NCBI GenBank assembly: GCA_025355915.1
Contig: JANXYT010000372.1
Location: 1-7,258, forward strand
Reading direction: 5' to 3'
Source of the DNA: Holophagaceae bacterium
GTDB lineage: Bacteria > Acidobacteriota > Holophagae > Holophagales > Holophagaceae
Length of the DNA: 7,258 nucleotides
This document shows, piece after piece, positions 1 through 6,144 of this stretch. The notes below the pieces were generated by a model. That model was not told the DNA's origin. It saw only the letters and a list, made by a program, of their open reading frames with translations, and ran no database searches. Both the position numbers and the translations under genes were made by a program. The first letter of the stretch is position 1, and each line of letters starts with the position of its first letter.

Positions 1-1197
1 GTCGGGGCCAGTGATGACCACGGGGCGTTTCACGATGGCGCCCACGCCCTGGATGGCCACCTGGGGCTGGTTGATGATGGGCAGGCCGAAGACGTCCCCG
101 TAAACGCCGGGATTGGTGATGGTGAAGGTGCCACCGCTGATCTCGTCGGGCTTGAGCTGTTTGCTGCGGGCGCGCTCGGCCAGGTCGTTGAGGCTGCGGG
201 CGAGACCGCCCAGGTTCATCATGTCGGCGTTCTTCACCACGGGTACGATGAGGCCCCAATCCAGGCTCACGGCGATGCCCATGTTGATGTCCTGCCTGTA
301 GACGATGTTGTCGCCGTCCACCGAGGCATTGGCCACGGGATAGGCGCGCAGGGCCTTGCAGGCGGCCATCATCACGAACGGCATGAAGCTGAGCTTGGTG
401 TCGAACTGAGATTCGAAGGCCTGTTTGTGCTTGTTCCGTAACTGGGCCACATGGGTCATGTCGATCTCGAAGACCGTGTAGACGTGGGCCGAGGTGCGGC
501 GGCTGGCCACCATGTTGTCGGCGATGGATTTGCGCATGCGGCTCATGGGCTCGATCTTCATTCGCTCACCTGCGGCGAAGGCGGGCGCAGCGGGCGCCGG
601 CGGCACGGCCAGGGCGGGCGTTAGGCCCATGGTCGGCGCTGAGGGATCATGTACGGCAGGCAGGACTGGAGCGATGCCGGCGGGTGTGGGGGCCGGGCCC
701 TTGGCGAGGAAGGCCTCCAGATCCTCTTTGTTGACACGGCCAGCCTGACCGGAACCCTGGACCTTGGCGAGGTCGATGCCATGCTGCTTGGCCATCTCCC
801 GCACCAGGGGGCTGCTCTTGGACTTCAACCGGCCCTCCAGGCTGTTGTCATCTTCAACTTCGAGAGTTGCCGCGGGCGCAGCGGCTGCGGGGGCAGAGGC
901 AGCCACGGAGTCGGGTTTGGAGGCGGCCGCTGGACTGGCTCCGCCAGCGGGCTTTTCGGAGGCATTGCCGATGCGGGCGACCACGGTGCCCACCGGAACG
1001 GTGGCGTTCACTTCTACGAGGATCTCGATCAATGTGCCCGCGGCAGGGGCGGGGATTTCCGCGTCTACCTTGTCGGTGCTGATCTCGTAGAGGGTGTCGT
1101 CCTTGGCGATCACGTCACCCACCTGCTTGTGCCACTTCAGGACCGTGGCTTCGGCAATGCTTTCCCCCATTTGGGGCATGACGACATCAAAGGCCAT
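1..1197 (-). CDS. 2-oxo acid dehydrogenase E2 component (dihydrolipoamide acyltransferase), C-terminus cut by window edge
   Basis: Acyltransferase core of a 2-oxo acid dehydrogenase complex (pyruvate, 2-oxoglutarate or branched-chain type). It moves the acyl group from the lipoyl arm to CoA in the cytoplasm. I translated 399 residues by hand with no stop before the window edge. Domains in order: lipoyl domain at about 1-77 with lipoylation Lys43 in STDKVDAE; an Ala/Pro-rich linker at about 80-115; an E3/E1-binding peripheral domain at about 127-163 (SSPLVREMAKQHGID, then GSGQAGRV); a second Ala/Pro linker at about 166-210; and the catalytic domain from about 211 (MSRMRKSIADNM, FTITNPGVYGD, INQPQVAIQGVG). 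The catalytic His/Asp motif (HxxxDG) normally lies just downstream, so about 30-40 residues are probably missing through the edge and not through damage. The ATG start is set by an AGGAG six bases upstream, which overlaps the gatA stop codon. The substrate class is not decided: NPG in the catalytic loop is less like classical succinyltransferases (NGG), but E2 genes of this type are often annotated as sucB-like. Confidence 0.95.
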   Translation of the reverse strand, partial: MAFDVVMPQMGESIAEATVLKWHKQVGDVIAKDDTLYEISTDKVDAEIPAPAAGTLIEILVEVNATVPVGTVVARIGNASEKPAGGASPAAASKPDSVAASAPAAAAPAATLEVEDDNSLEGRLKSKSSPLVREMAKQHGIDLAKVQGSGQAGRVNKEDLEAFLAKGPAPTPAGIAPVLPAVHDPSAPTMGLTPALAVPPAPAAPAFAAGERMKIEPMSRMRKSIADNMVASRRTSAHVYTVFEIDMTHVAQLRNKHKQAFESQFDTKLSFMPFVMMAACKALRAYPVANASVDGDNIVYRQDINMGIAVSLDWGLIVPVVKNADMMNLGGLARSLNDLAERARSKQLKPDEISGGTFTITNPGVYGDVFGLPIINQPQVAIQGVGAIVKRPVVITGPD

Positions 1198-1203
1198 GGT
1201 TCG

Positions 1204-1208
1204 CTCCT
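1204..1208 (-). promoter_or_regulatory. Ribosome binding site of the E2 gene, overlapping the gatA stop
   Basis: On the minus strand gatA ends in TAG and the sequence runs TAGGAGCGAACCATG. The Shine-Dalgarno AGGAG uses the last two bases of the stop codon and lies six bases before the E2 ATG. Terminating ribosomes would sit on the initiation site, which suggests translational coupling and shows that the two genes share a transcript at least in part. Confidence 0.75.
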
Positions 1209-2661
1209 ATGCGGAAAGGGGTGGGGTTTCAAGGTGATGGCGGGTGAGCGACTGGAAGGCATGCGCCGTCTCCAGCAGCATGACATCCGAGAAGGCCGGC
1301 CCGATGAGTTGGATGCCGACTGGCAGGCCGGTGGTGAATCCCGCGGGCATGGACAGGCAGGGGATCCCGGCCAGAGGGGCGGTCACCGTGAAGGCGTCGG
1401 CCAGGTACATGGCCAGGGGATCGTCCGTCTTGGCCCCGAAGGGGAAGGCGACCCCTGGACTGACGGGGGTGGCGAGGAGGTCCACCGATTCGAAGACCTT
1501 GTCGAAATCCCTGGCGATGAGGGTCCGGGCCTTCAGGGCCTTGATGTAGAACGCGTCGTAGTAGCCCTTGGACAGGCAGAAGGCTCCAAGCAGGATGCGG
1601 CGCTTGACCTCAGCGCCGAGGCCCTGGTTCCGGGTCTCGGCGATCATCTCAGGCAGATCTACCCCCTCGCCGCGACGGCCGTATCGAACGCCGTCGAAGC
1701 GGCTCAGGTTGCTCGAAACCTCGCTGGTGCAAAGCAGATAGTAAGTGTCGATGGCGTACCGCGTGTGGGGGAGACTGACCTCCCGGATCTCGGCACCTTG
1801 GTCGGCGAACACCTGGAGCGCCGTCTCAAGGAGGCTCCGCACACCGGACTCGAGTCCGTCCCCGAAATATTCCACGGGGAGACCGATGCGAAGGCCCTTG
1901 AGATTCTTCGGGCGGAGCGGGGCCAGGCAATCTGCGCGGGGAAGGTCCGCCGAGGTGCTGTCCATGGGATCCAGGCCGGCCATGACGCCGAAGGCCAAGG
2001 CGATATCCGCCGCAGAGGTGGCGATAGGCCCGACCTGATCCAGGCTGGAGGCCATGGCGGTCAGGCCGTACCGGCTCAGCACGCCGTAGGTGGGCCGCAG
2101 GGCGGTCACATTGCAGAAGCTTGCGGGCAGACGGACGGATCCGCCGGTATCGCTGCCCAGGGCCAGGGGTGTGTAGCCCGCGGACACGGCGACCACCGAC
2201 CCGCTGCTGCTGCCCCCGGGGACACGGGCGGTATCCCAAGGGTTGCGGGCAGGTCCGAAGGCGCTGTATTCGCCACTGGAACCCATCGCAAACTCATCCA
2301 TGTTGGCCTTGGCCACAGGTACCGCCCCTGCCGCGAGCAGCCGCTGCACCACGGTGGCGTTATAGGGTGCCCGGTATCCGTCGAGGATCCGGGAACCGCA
2401 GGAGACCTGCAGACCCGACCAGTGCAGGTTGTCCTTGAGCACGATGGGCAGTCCAAGCACTGGGGAGCGCTCGCCGGCGCGGAGCCGGGCATCCGCCTGC
2501 GTGGCGAGTTGGAGGCTCCGGTCTTCGCCCATGGCGAGGATCGCGTGGAGCCGACCCTCCAGGCGTTTCATGCGATCAAGCGACGCCCGAACCAAGGCCA
2601 GGGAGGACAGGTCGCCGGCATCAAGGCCTTCGCGCCAATCCACTGCTGTGCCAACCAACAT
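1207..2661 (-). CDS. gatA: Aspartyl/glutamyl-tRNA amidotransferase subunit A (GatA)
   Basis: Glutaminase subunit of the GatCAB complex. It hydrolyses glutamine and supplies ammonia to GatB, which converts mischarged Glu-tRNA(Gln) and/or Asp-tRNA(Asn) to Gln-tRNA and Asn-tRNA. The product is 484 residues, normal for the family. The amidase Ser-cisSer-Lys triad is complete: Lys76 in GLPIVLKDN, cis-Ser151 in VPGGSSSGS and nucleophile Ser175 in GSDTGGSVR. Family stretches KANMDEFAMGSS (118-129), RPTYGVLSRYGL (189-200) and SSLDQVGP (205-212) favour GatA over generic amidases. The C-terminal part also fits (GLPVGIQLIGPAF near the end). The ATG start has a GGAGG seven bases upstream and gives a normal GatA N-terminus. 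gatB and gatC are not in the window. The gene is followed after 9 nt by the E2 gene and is divergent from the J-domain gene. Presence of GatA suggests that GlnRS and/or AsnRS is absent, but that cannot be checked here. Confidence 0.96.
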   Translation of the reverse strand: MLVGTAVDWREGLDAGDLSSLALVRASLDRMKRLEGRLHAILAMGEDRSLQLATQADARLRAGERSPVLGLPIVLKDNLHWSGLQVSCGSRILDGYRAPYNATVVQRLLAAGAVPVAKANMDEFAMGSSGEYSAFGPARNPWDTARVPGGSSSGSVVAVSAGYTPLALGSDTGGSVRLPASFCNVTALRPTYGVLSRYGLTAMASSLDQVGPIATSAADIALAFGVMAGLDPMDSTSADLPRADCLAPLRPKNLKGLRIGLPVEYFGDGLESGVRSLLETALQVFADQGAEIREVSLPHTRYAIDTYYLLCTSEVSSNLSRFDGVRYGRRGEGVDLPEMIAETRNQGLGAEVKRRILLGAFCLSKGYYDAFYIKALKARTLIARDFDKVFESVDLLATPVSPGVAFPFGAKTDDPLAMYLADAFTVTAPLAGIPCLSMPAGFTTGLPVGIQLIGPAFSDVMLLETAHAFQSLTRHHLETPPLSA

Positions 2662-2689
2662 GCCTGCGCCTCCGGGGCCTTCTGCTGTG

Positions 2690-2723
2690 CCATCGAGCCA
2701 GGGCGCCCTTCCGGCTCGAGTGG
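2690..2723 (-). repeat. Inverted repeat / potential hairpin in the gatA leader
   Basis: TCGAGCC (2693-2699) and GGCTCGA (2713-2719) are perfect inverted 7-mers around a 13-nt loop. Allowing one bulged base at 2720, the arms extend by CCA (2690-2692) and TGG (2721-2723) to 10 paired bases. The loop overlaps the perfect 10-bp palindrome AGGGCGCCCT (2700-2709). The structure ends 28 bases upstream of the gatA ATG. If transcribed it would fold in the gatA 5' leader. It could equally be an operator or chance in GC-rich DNA. No poly-T follows it, so it is not a standard terminator. Confidence 0.4.
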
Positions 2724-2785
2724 TGATTGTCCGGGGGGATCTCCAGGAAGGAACCGGTCCTGTTCTGAAGCACAGGCCTGCGCTC

Positions 2786-2809
2786 AGGATGGAAATAGGC
2801 TACCATCCT
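2786..2809. repeat. Perfect dyad AGGATGG-N10-CCATCCT, possible operator
   Basis: A perfect 7-bp inverted repeat, AGGATGG at 2786-2792 and CCATCCT at 2803-2809, surrounds an A/T-richer 10-bp spacer. Centre-to-centre spacing is 17 bp. It lies near the middle of the divergent intergenic region, 64 bp from the J-domain start and about 125 bp from the gatA start. That layout is what a dimeric regulator site would look like. Only one copy was found in the window, so the regulatory role is inference. Confidence 0.35.
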
Positions 2810-2872
2810 CTGCTCAAGCCCTGTCCTTCCATTCTGTTTGAAGCACCGGACGGTGGCCCTTCCTGGAATCAC

Positions 2873-3607
2873 ATGAACCCATTCATTGTGCTGGAAATCC
2901 CGCCCGACGCCTCGCCAGAGGACATCAAGGCCGCGTACCATCGGCTGGCCAAGCGGTGGCACCCGGATCGGTACACCGGGGCGGAGAAAGTCGAAGCAGA
3001 AGCGAAATTCCGCGAGCTGGCCGAGGCCTTCAGCGTGTTGAAGGACCCGGGCAAGCGGCTCACCATGCAGCAGCAGCTACCCAAGGCCCAGCCCGTAGCG
3101 GCGGCGGCGGGCAAGGAACCCGAGTCCGCTTTGGAACGAACGCCAGAGGATTGGGCCGCCATGGCGAAGGCCGCTTTTGATGAAGGCAAGATCGACCAGT
3201 CCCGTGCGCTCATCCACTACGCCATCCGCTTGGACGATGAGAAACCTCAGTACCACGCGCTGCTGGCCTCCATCCTTGAGCGGGAGGGGAATGATCTGCG
3301 GGCGGTTGTGAAGGCCCTTGAGACGGCCGTGAGGCTGGCTCCCCAGGACGTGGAAAGCCACATCCGACTGGCCAACCATTTTCAGACCCTGGGCATGGCG
3401 GCGCGGGCACAGCGGCACCTCCAGATGGCCCGGGAGATCTCGCCCAACCATCCCAAGCTGCGGACCCCTTCGCCCAAAGCCGCCCAGGGTGCTAAAGGGG
3501 TGAGAGGTCACGCTGCATCCGGTCAGAAGGGGAAGCTGGTTGCTCCGCCTCCGAACCTCCTTGATCAACTAAAGGACCTGTGGGGCCGATTGACAGGAAA
3601 GGGTTGA
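2873..3607 (+). CDS. J-domain protein with TPR repeats
   Basis: A 244-residue cytoplasmic protein that combines a DnaK co-chaperone J-domain with a TPR scaffold. The J-domain is residues 1 to about 62: NPFIVLEIPPDASPEDIKAA, then the diagnostic HPD at 30-32 in RWHPDRY, which is required to stimulate DnaK ATPase. There is no Gly/Phe region or zinc-finger domain, so this is not DnaJ itself. A Gln/Ala-rich linker (about 65-85) is followed by roughly three TPR-like helical hairpins at 93-122, 127-157 and 161-194, whose sequence fits a TPR fold. A basic Ala/Pro/Lys linker (198-226) leads to a short amphipathic C-terminal segment, NLLDQLKDLWGRLTG. Start choice: the ATG directly precedes the J-domain although its Shine-Dalgarno is weak. 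An in-frame ATG at 2789 would add 28 unconserved residues and is less likely. No signal peptide or membrane segment. The phosphatase gene starts 2 nt after its stop. Client proteins are unknown. Confidence 0.88.
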   Translation: MNPFIVLEIPPDASPEDIKAAYHRLAKRWHPDRYTGAEKVEAEAKFRELAEAFSVLKDPGKRLTMQQQLPKAQPVAAAAGKEPESALERTPEDWAAMAKAAFDEGKIDQSRALIHYAIRLDDEKPQYHALLASILEREGNDLRAVVKALETAVRLAPQDVESHIRLANHFQTLGMAARAQRHLQMAREISPNHPKLRTPSPKAAQGAKGVRGHAASGQKGKLVAPPPNLLDQLKDLWGRLTGKG

Positions 3608-3609
3608 TC

Positions 3610-4368
3610 ATGGGGATCCGTGCCGCGGGCAATACCGATATTGGTTGCGTCCGAAAACACAACGAGGACAGCTTCCTGGCAGACCCGGAACTCGGTCTGT
3701 TTATAGTGGCTGACGGCCTTGGCGGCCATGCAGCCGGGGAGGTTGCCAGCCAGATCGTGGTGGAGACCGTGGCTCGCTTCGTGGGTGAGACCCTGGAAAA
3801 GGACCGTACTTGGCCAGTGGAGTACGACCCATCCCTGAGCTATGACGGGAACCGTCTAAAGGTGGCCATGTTGCTCTCGGATCAGGCCATTGCAGAGGAC
3901 ATCAGGCACAACCCGGAGCGAGAGACCATGGGGTCCACGGTGGTGGCCGGGCTTTTCCATGGTCCAAAGGTCACCTTGGCGCACGTGGGGGACAGCCGGG
4001 CCTACATCCTGGGCCCTGAGGGCATCCGTCAGGTGACCCGGGACCATAGTTGGGTGGCCGAGCAGGTGGCCAACGGAATTCTCACCCCCTCGGAGGCGAG
4101 GGTTCACCCCTTCCGGAACGTCATTACCCAGGCTCTGGGCAATGGGGGGGACCTGGAAGTGGAGGTCCAAAATTTGGAACTTTCCAAATCGGAGCGACTC
4201 TTGCTTTGCTCCGATGGCCTGTCAGGAATGATCGGCGACAAACAGATCTGGGATATCGTGGAGCAGTCGAGCGATATTCAACATGCCGTTGAATCACTTA
4301 TTTATGCGGCCAAGGAACGCGGTGGCGAGGACAATATTACGGCCATTCTGGTCAGTTGGGAACCTTAG
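3610..4368 (+). CDS. PP2C-family (PPM) protein serine/threonine phosphatase
   Basis: Metal-dependent phosphatase that removes phosphate from Ser/Thr residues, normally opposing Hanks-type kinases; cytoplasmic. The product is 252 residues, the size of a stand-alone bacterial PrpC/Stp-type catalytic domain. All core motifs are present: RKHNEDS with Asp20, VADGLGGHAAGE with metal ligand Asp35, GSTVVAG (108-114), LAHVGDSRAY (123-132), TRDHSWV (143-149), ITQALG (172-177), LLCSDGLSG with Asp202, and GGEDNITAIL with Asp241. No transmembrane segment or extra sensory domain. I chose the ATG because an AGGAAAGG lies just upstream. A GTG at 3580 would add ten residues and overlap the J-domain gene by 28 nt. 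It sits 2 nt behind the J-TPR gene, so the pair is almost certainly co-transcribed. No cognate kinase is in the window. It is followed by an 89-bp gap with its own promoter before pilM. Confidence 0.95.
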   Translation: MGIRAAGNTDIGCVRKHNEDSFLADPELGLFIVADGLGGHAAGEVASQIVVETVARFVGETLEKDRTWPVEYDPSLSYDGNRLKVAMLLSDQAIAEDIRHNPERETMGSTVVAGLFHGPKVTLAHVGDSRAYILGPEGIRQVTRDHSWVAEQVANGILTPSEARVHPFRNVITQALGNGGDLEVEVQNLELSKSERLLLCSDGLSGMIGDKQIWDIVEQSSDIQHAVESLIYAAKERGGEDNITAILVSWEP

Positions 4369-4394
4369 GAAGTTTGACGCAAGCATAGTTAACC

Positions 4395-4422
4395 TTGACC
4401 TAATCCATTCAGACGGTACTAT
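4395..4422 (+). promoter_or_regulatory. Sigma-70-type promoter of the pilMNOPQ operon
   Basis: TTGACC at 4395-4400 (-35) and TACTAT at 4417-4422 (-10) are separated by 16 bp, each differing from consensus at one position. They lie in a conspicuously AT-rich stretch (about 4370-4445) inside GC-rich DNA. The predicted transcription start is near 4429, giving a leader of about 29 nt to the pilM GTG. A second TTGACG at 4374-4379 lies exactly 21 bp upstream of the -35 but has no -10 at normal spacing. Confidence 0.7.
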
Positions 4423-4445
4423 TTCCATTACCTAATTTTTTTCAA

Positions 4446-4451
4446 GTGAGG
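4446..4451 (+). promoter_or_regulatory. Ribosome binding site that decides the pilM start
   Basis: GTGAGG is followed by six bases and then GTG at 4458. This argues that the GTG at 4446 is part of the Shine-Dalgarno rather than a start codon. No Shine-Dalgarno precedes 4446; only a T7 tract (4436-4442) is there. Confidence 0.65.
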
Positions 4452-4457
4452 CGTCCG

Positions 4458-5540
4458 GTGGGTCTTTTCGGAAGCAAAACCAAAAGTCTTGTCGGTTTGG
4501 ACATCGGTTCGAGCTCTGTGAAAGTCTGTGAACTCCAGCAGATGGGGAAAGGTAGCAACATCCGCTACCGGCTCCAGAAACTGGGGCAGGTGGCCCTGCC
4601 GGCGGACGCGATCGTGGATGGAGATATCATGGATAGCAACGCTGTTGCGTCAGCTATCCGCCAGGTTCTGGCAGAACAGAAAATCAAAGCCAAGGAAGTG
4701 GCCATCTCGGTGTCGGGCCAGCAGGTAATGGTCAAAAAAGTGACTTTTCCCCTGATGAGCCAGGCCGAGCTTGCGGAGTCAGTGCGCTGGGAGGCCGAAA
4801 GCTTCTTCCCTGCTGGACAGGGGTTGGACTCCTACGCGCTGGATTACTACCTCATCGAGGAACGAGCCAGCGAAGGCAACATGGATGTGGTCCTTGTGGC
4901 CTGCCGGAAGGACAAGCTGGAGGCCTACGTCAGCTGCGTGGCCCAGGCCGGCTGCAGTCCCAAGGTTGTCGATGTTGATGTGTTTGCCGTTCAGAACGCC
5001 TATGAGATCAATATGGCTGGCGGTAGCCGTGACGAGGTCGTGGCTCTGGTGAACATGGGCGCGACCTTTACCAATCTCACGATGATGGTAGGGGGCAAGT
5101 CAGTCTTCTGGCGTGACATGGCCTGGGGCAGTGGCCGATATTCCGAGAAGCTCATGGAGGACTGGGGGGTGGGCCGAGAAGCGGCCGAACGCCTGAAGCG
5201 GAATCAAGCCTCGGAAGGCCGCGAGCCCGAAGAGATCCAGCCTTCCATCAATGCGGTATCCGATGCCTTTGCGGATGAACTTACCAGGACGCTGGATTTC
5301 TTTAAGAGCAGCTTCAAGGTGGATCGCCTTGACAGGGTGCTGGTCTGTGGGGGTGGGTCCATGATCCACGGTCTGATGGATGTGCTGGGAGACCGTCTCC
5401 GAGTGTCCGTAGATCGGTTCAATCCCTTCCAGCTCATCGAGGTGGACGGCCGCACCGAGGATCCCATCACGGTTCGTGAGATCGGGGGCGGCGCGGCCGT
5501 CGTCGTGGGGCTGGCCTTGCGCCAAGTGGGGGACCGATGA
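4458..5540 (+). CDS. pilM: Type IV pilus assembly protein PilM
   Basis: Cytoplasmic actin/FtsA-like ATPase-fold protein of the type IV pilus alignment complex. It binds the N-terminal tail of PilN and connects to the motor ATPases. The product is 360 residues, close to the usual 350-360. Visible motifs: phosphate-1 loop LVGLDIGSSSVKV (11-23) with Asp15; PilM stretch RWEAESFFP (110-118); phosphate-2 loop VALVNMGATFTNL (195-207), where Met200 replaces the more usual Ile; FWRD followed by the SEKL..DWGVGREAAERLKR helical region (about 217-248); and the adenosine loop VLVCGGGSMIHGL (294-306). I chose GTG 4458 because it gives the typical N-terminus MGLFGSKTKSLVGLD and has a well-placed Shine-Dalgarno. 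An upstream GTG at 4446 would add only MRRP and has none. Its stop overlaps the pilN start (ATGA). First gene of the operon, directly behind a strong promoter. Confidence 0.96.
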   Translation: MGLFGSKTKSLVGLDIGSSSVKVCELQQMGKGSNIRYRLQKLGQVALPADAIVDGDIMDSNAVASAIRQVLAEQKIKAKEVAISVSGQQVMVKKVTFPLMSQAELAESVRWEAESFFPAGQGLDSYALDYYLIEERASEGNMDVVLVACRKDKLEAYVSCVAQAGCSPKVVDVDVFAVQNAYEINMAGGSRDEVVALVNMGATFTNLTMMVGGKSVFWRDMAWGSGRYSEKLMEDWGVGREAAERLKRNQASEGREPEEIQPSINAVSDAFADELTRTLDFFKSSFKVDRLDRVLVCGGGSMIHGLMDVLGDRLRVSVDRFNPFQLIEVDGRTEDPITVREIGGGAAVVVGLALRQVGDR

Positions 5541-6136
5541 TCAAGATCAACCTGCTCGGTGACGCGCTGGCCCATGCTGGGTCCAAGAAGGTTGGCGACA
5601 AGGGTTCGGTTGAGCCCGTCCAGATCTACACGGGTGAAGGTGGCAGCCGTTCCAGTCTGCCCATCGCCGGTGTGGTCGTGGGCCTCGTCTTTGCTGCCCT
5701 CGGGGGCGTCTACTACCTCTGGCTGAACAGCGAGTTCACCAAAGCGGAGAAGAGGAAGGCTGACCTGGAACTCGACAAAAAGCAGTACGAGCCCTACATC
5801 GCCCTGGAAAAGAAATTCCGGGAGAAGAAGGATGCGCTCCAGAGGAAGGAAGAGGTGATGACCACCTTGAAGCGCCAACAGGCTCTGCCGGTGCACTTCC
5901 TGGAAGAGCTTGCGAGCAGTCTGCCGGATGATGTGTGGTTCAAGAAAGTCACACAGAAGGGGCCAATCGTCACCATTGAGGGTGAGGGCCGTAACTTCGA
6001 GTCCATTAACGCGTTCTACGGCAACCTTCAATCCCGGACCCGCTGGTTCAAGAAGATCAATTATCCCGGTGCCAAACGGGGCGCCACCGGCGCATTCGAA
6101 TTCACGATTTCCTTCGAACTCCAGAACGCCGTCTGA
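5537..6136 (+). CDS. pilN: Type IV pilus assembly protein PilN
   Basis: Bitopic inner-membrane protein of the alignment complex. Its cytoplasmic N-terminal tail docks in PilM and its periplasmic part pairs with PilO. The product is 199 residues, normal size. The N-terminus MIKINLLGD carries the INLL motif known in the family as the PilM-binding peptide. A cytoplasmic segment up to about residue 40 is followed by one transmembrane helix (about 41-63), a charged Lys/Glu-rich coiled coil (about 66-113), and an alpha/beta domain with PVHFLEELASSLPDDVWF (118-135) and a C-terminal beta segment, typical of Fimbrial assembly (PilN) family members. The cytoplasmic tail between motif and membrane (about 30 residues) is longer than the roughly 20 I recall for Pseudomonas-type PilN. 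The start codon overlaps the pilM stop by four bases, so translation is probably coupled. Confidence 0.93.
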   Translation: MIKINLLGDALAHAGSKKVGDKGSVEPVQIYTGEGGSRSSLPIAGVVVGLVFAALGGVYYLWLNSEFTKAEKRKADLELDKKQYEPYIALEKKFREKKDALQRKEEVMTTLKRQQALPVHFLEELASSLPDDVWFKKVTQKGPIVTIEGEGRNFESINAFYGNLQSRTRWFKKINYPGAKRGATGAFEFTISFELQNAV

Positions 6137-6144
6137 GGCAGGCC

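Larger units (their letters stand above)
2662..2872. promoter_or_regulatory. Divergent intergenic region between gatA and the J-domain gene
   Basis: This 211-bp region must contain the start signals for two divergent units. I see a good Shine-Dalgarno for gatA (GGAGG on the minus strand at about 2669-2673) and two inverted repeats, listed separately. No convincing consensus -35/-10 pair stands out on either strand. TACCAT at 2801-2806 is a possible plus-strand -10 element, but there is no matching -35 at 16-18 bp. The plus-strand frame of the J-domain gene stays open through the whole region, which is a GC-rich artefact and not evidence of a longer protein. Confidence 0.55.

Noticed and set aside
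1..1197. Possibility that the E2 gene is a truncated pseudogene
   Set aside because: The frame is open to the very edge of the window and all domains up to the catalytic loop are intact. The missing C-terminus is explained by the window boundary.
649..2841. A 2.2-kb open reading frame on the plus strand, antisense to gatA and the E2 gene
   Set aside because: It runs opposite two clear genes with intact family motifs. Its translation is low-complexity Gly/His/Arg/Gln-rich with no recognisable domain. Long antisense frames are expected where codon third positions are GC-rich.
2429..2872. N-terminal extension of the J-domain protein by up to 148 residues
   Set aside because: The extension is antisense to the gatA N-terminus, is Arg/Ser/Pro-rich without a domain, and J-domain proteins of this type begin directly at the J-domain. 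The ATG at 2873 fits.
3077..3568. Antisense open frame opposite the J-TPR gene
   Set aside because: No domain or motif, and it is fully contained in a well-supported gene on the other strand. It is treated as a coding shadow.
4415..4442. Rho-independent terminator after the phosphatase gene (GGTA-N10-TACC followed by T7)
   Set aside because: The stem is only four base pairs and overlaps the -10 element of the pilM promoter. It is too weak for a terminator, so the T tract is better read as part of the pilM leader.
5204..6031. 275-codon antisense frame across the pilM-pilN junction
   Set aside because: It spans two real genes on the opposite strand and shows no family signature or ribosome binding site that I could support.
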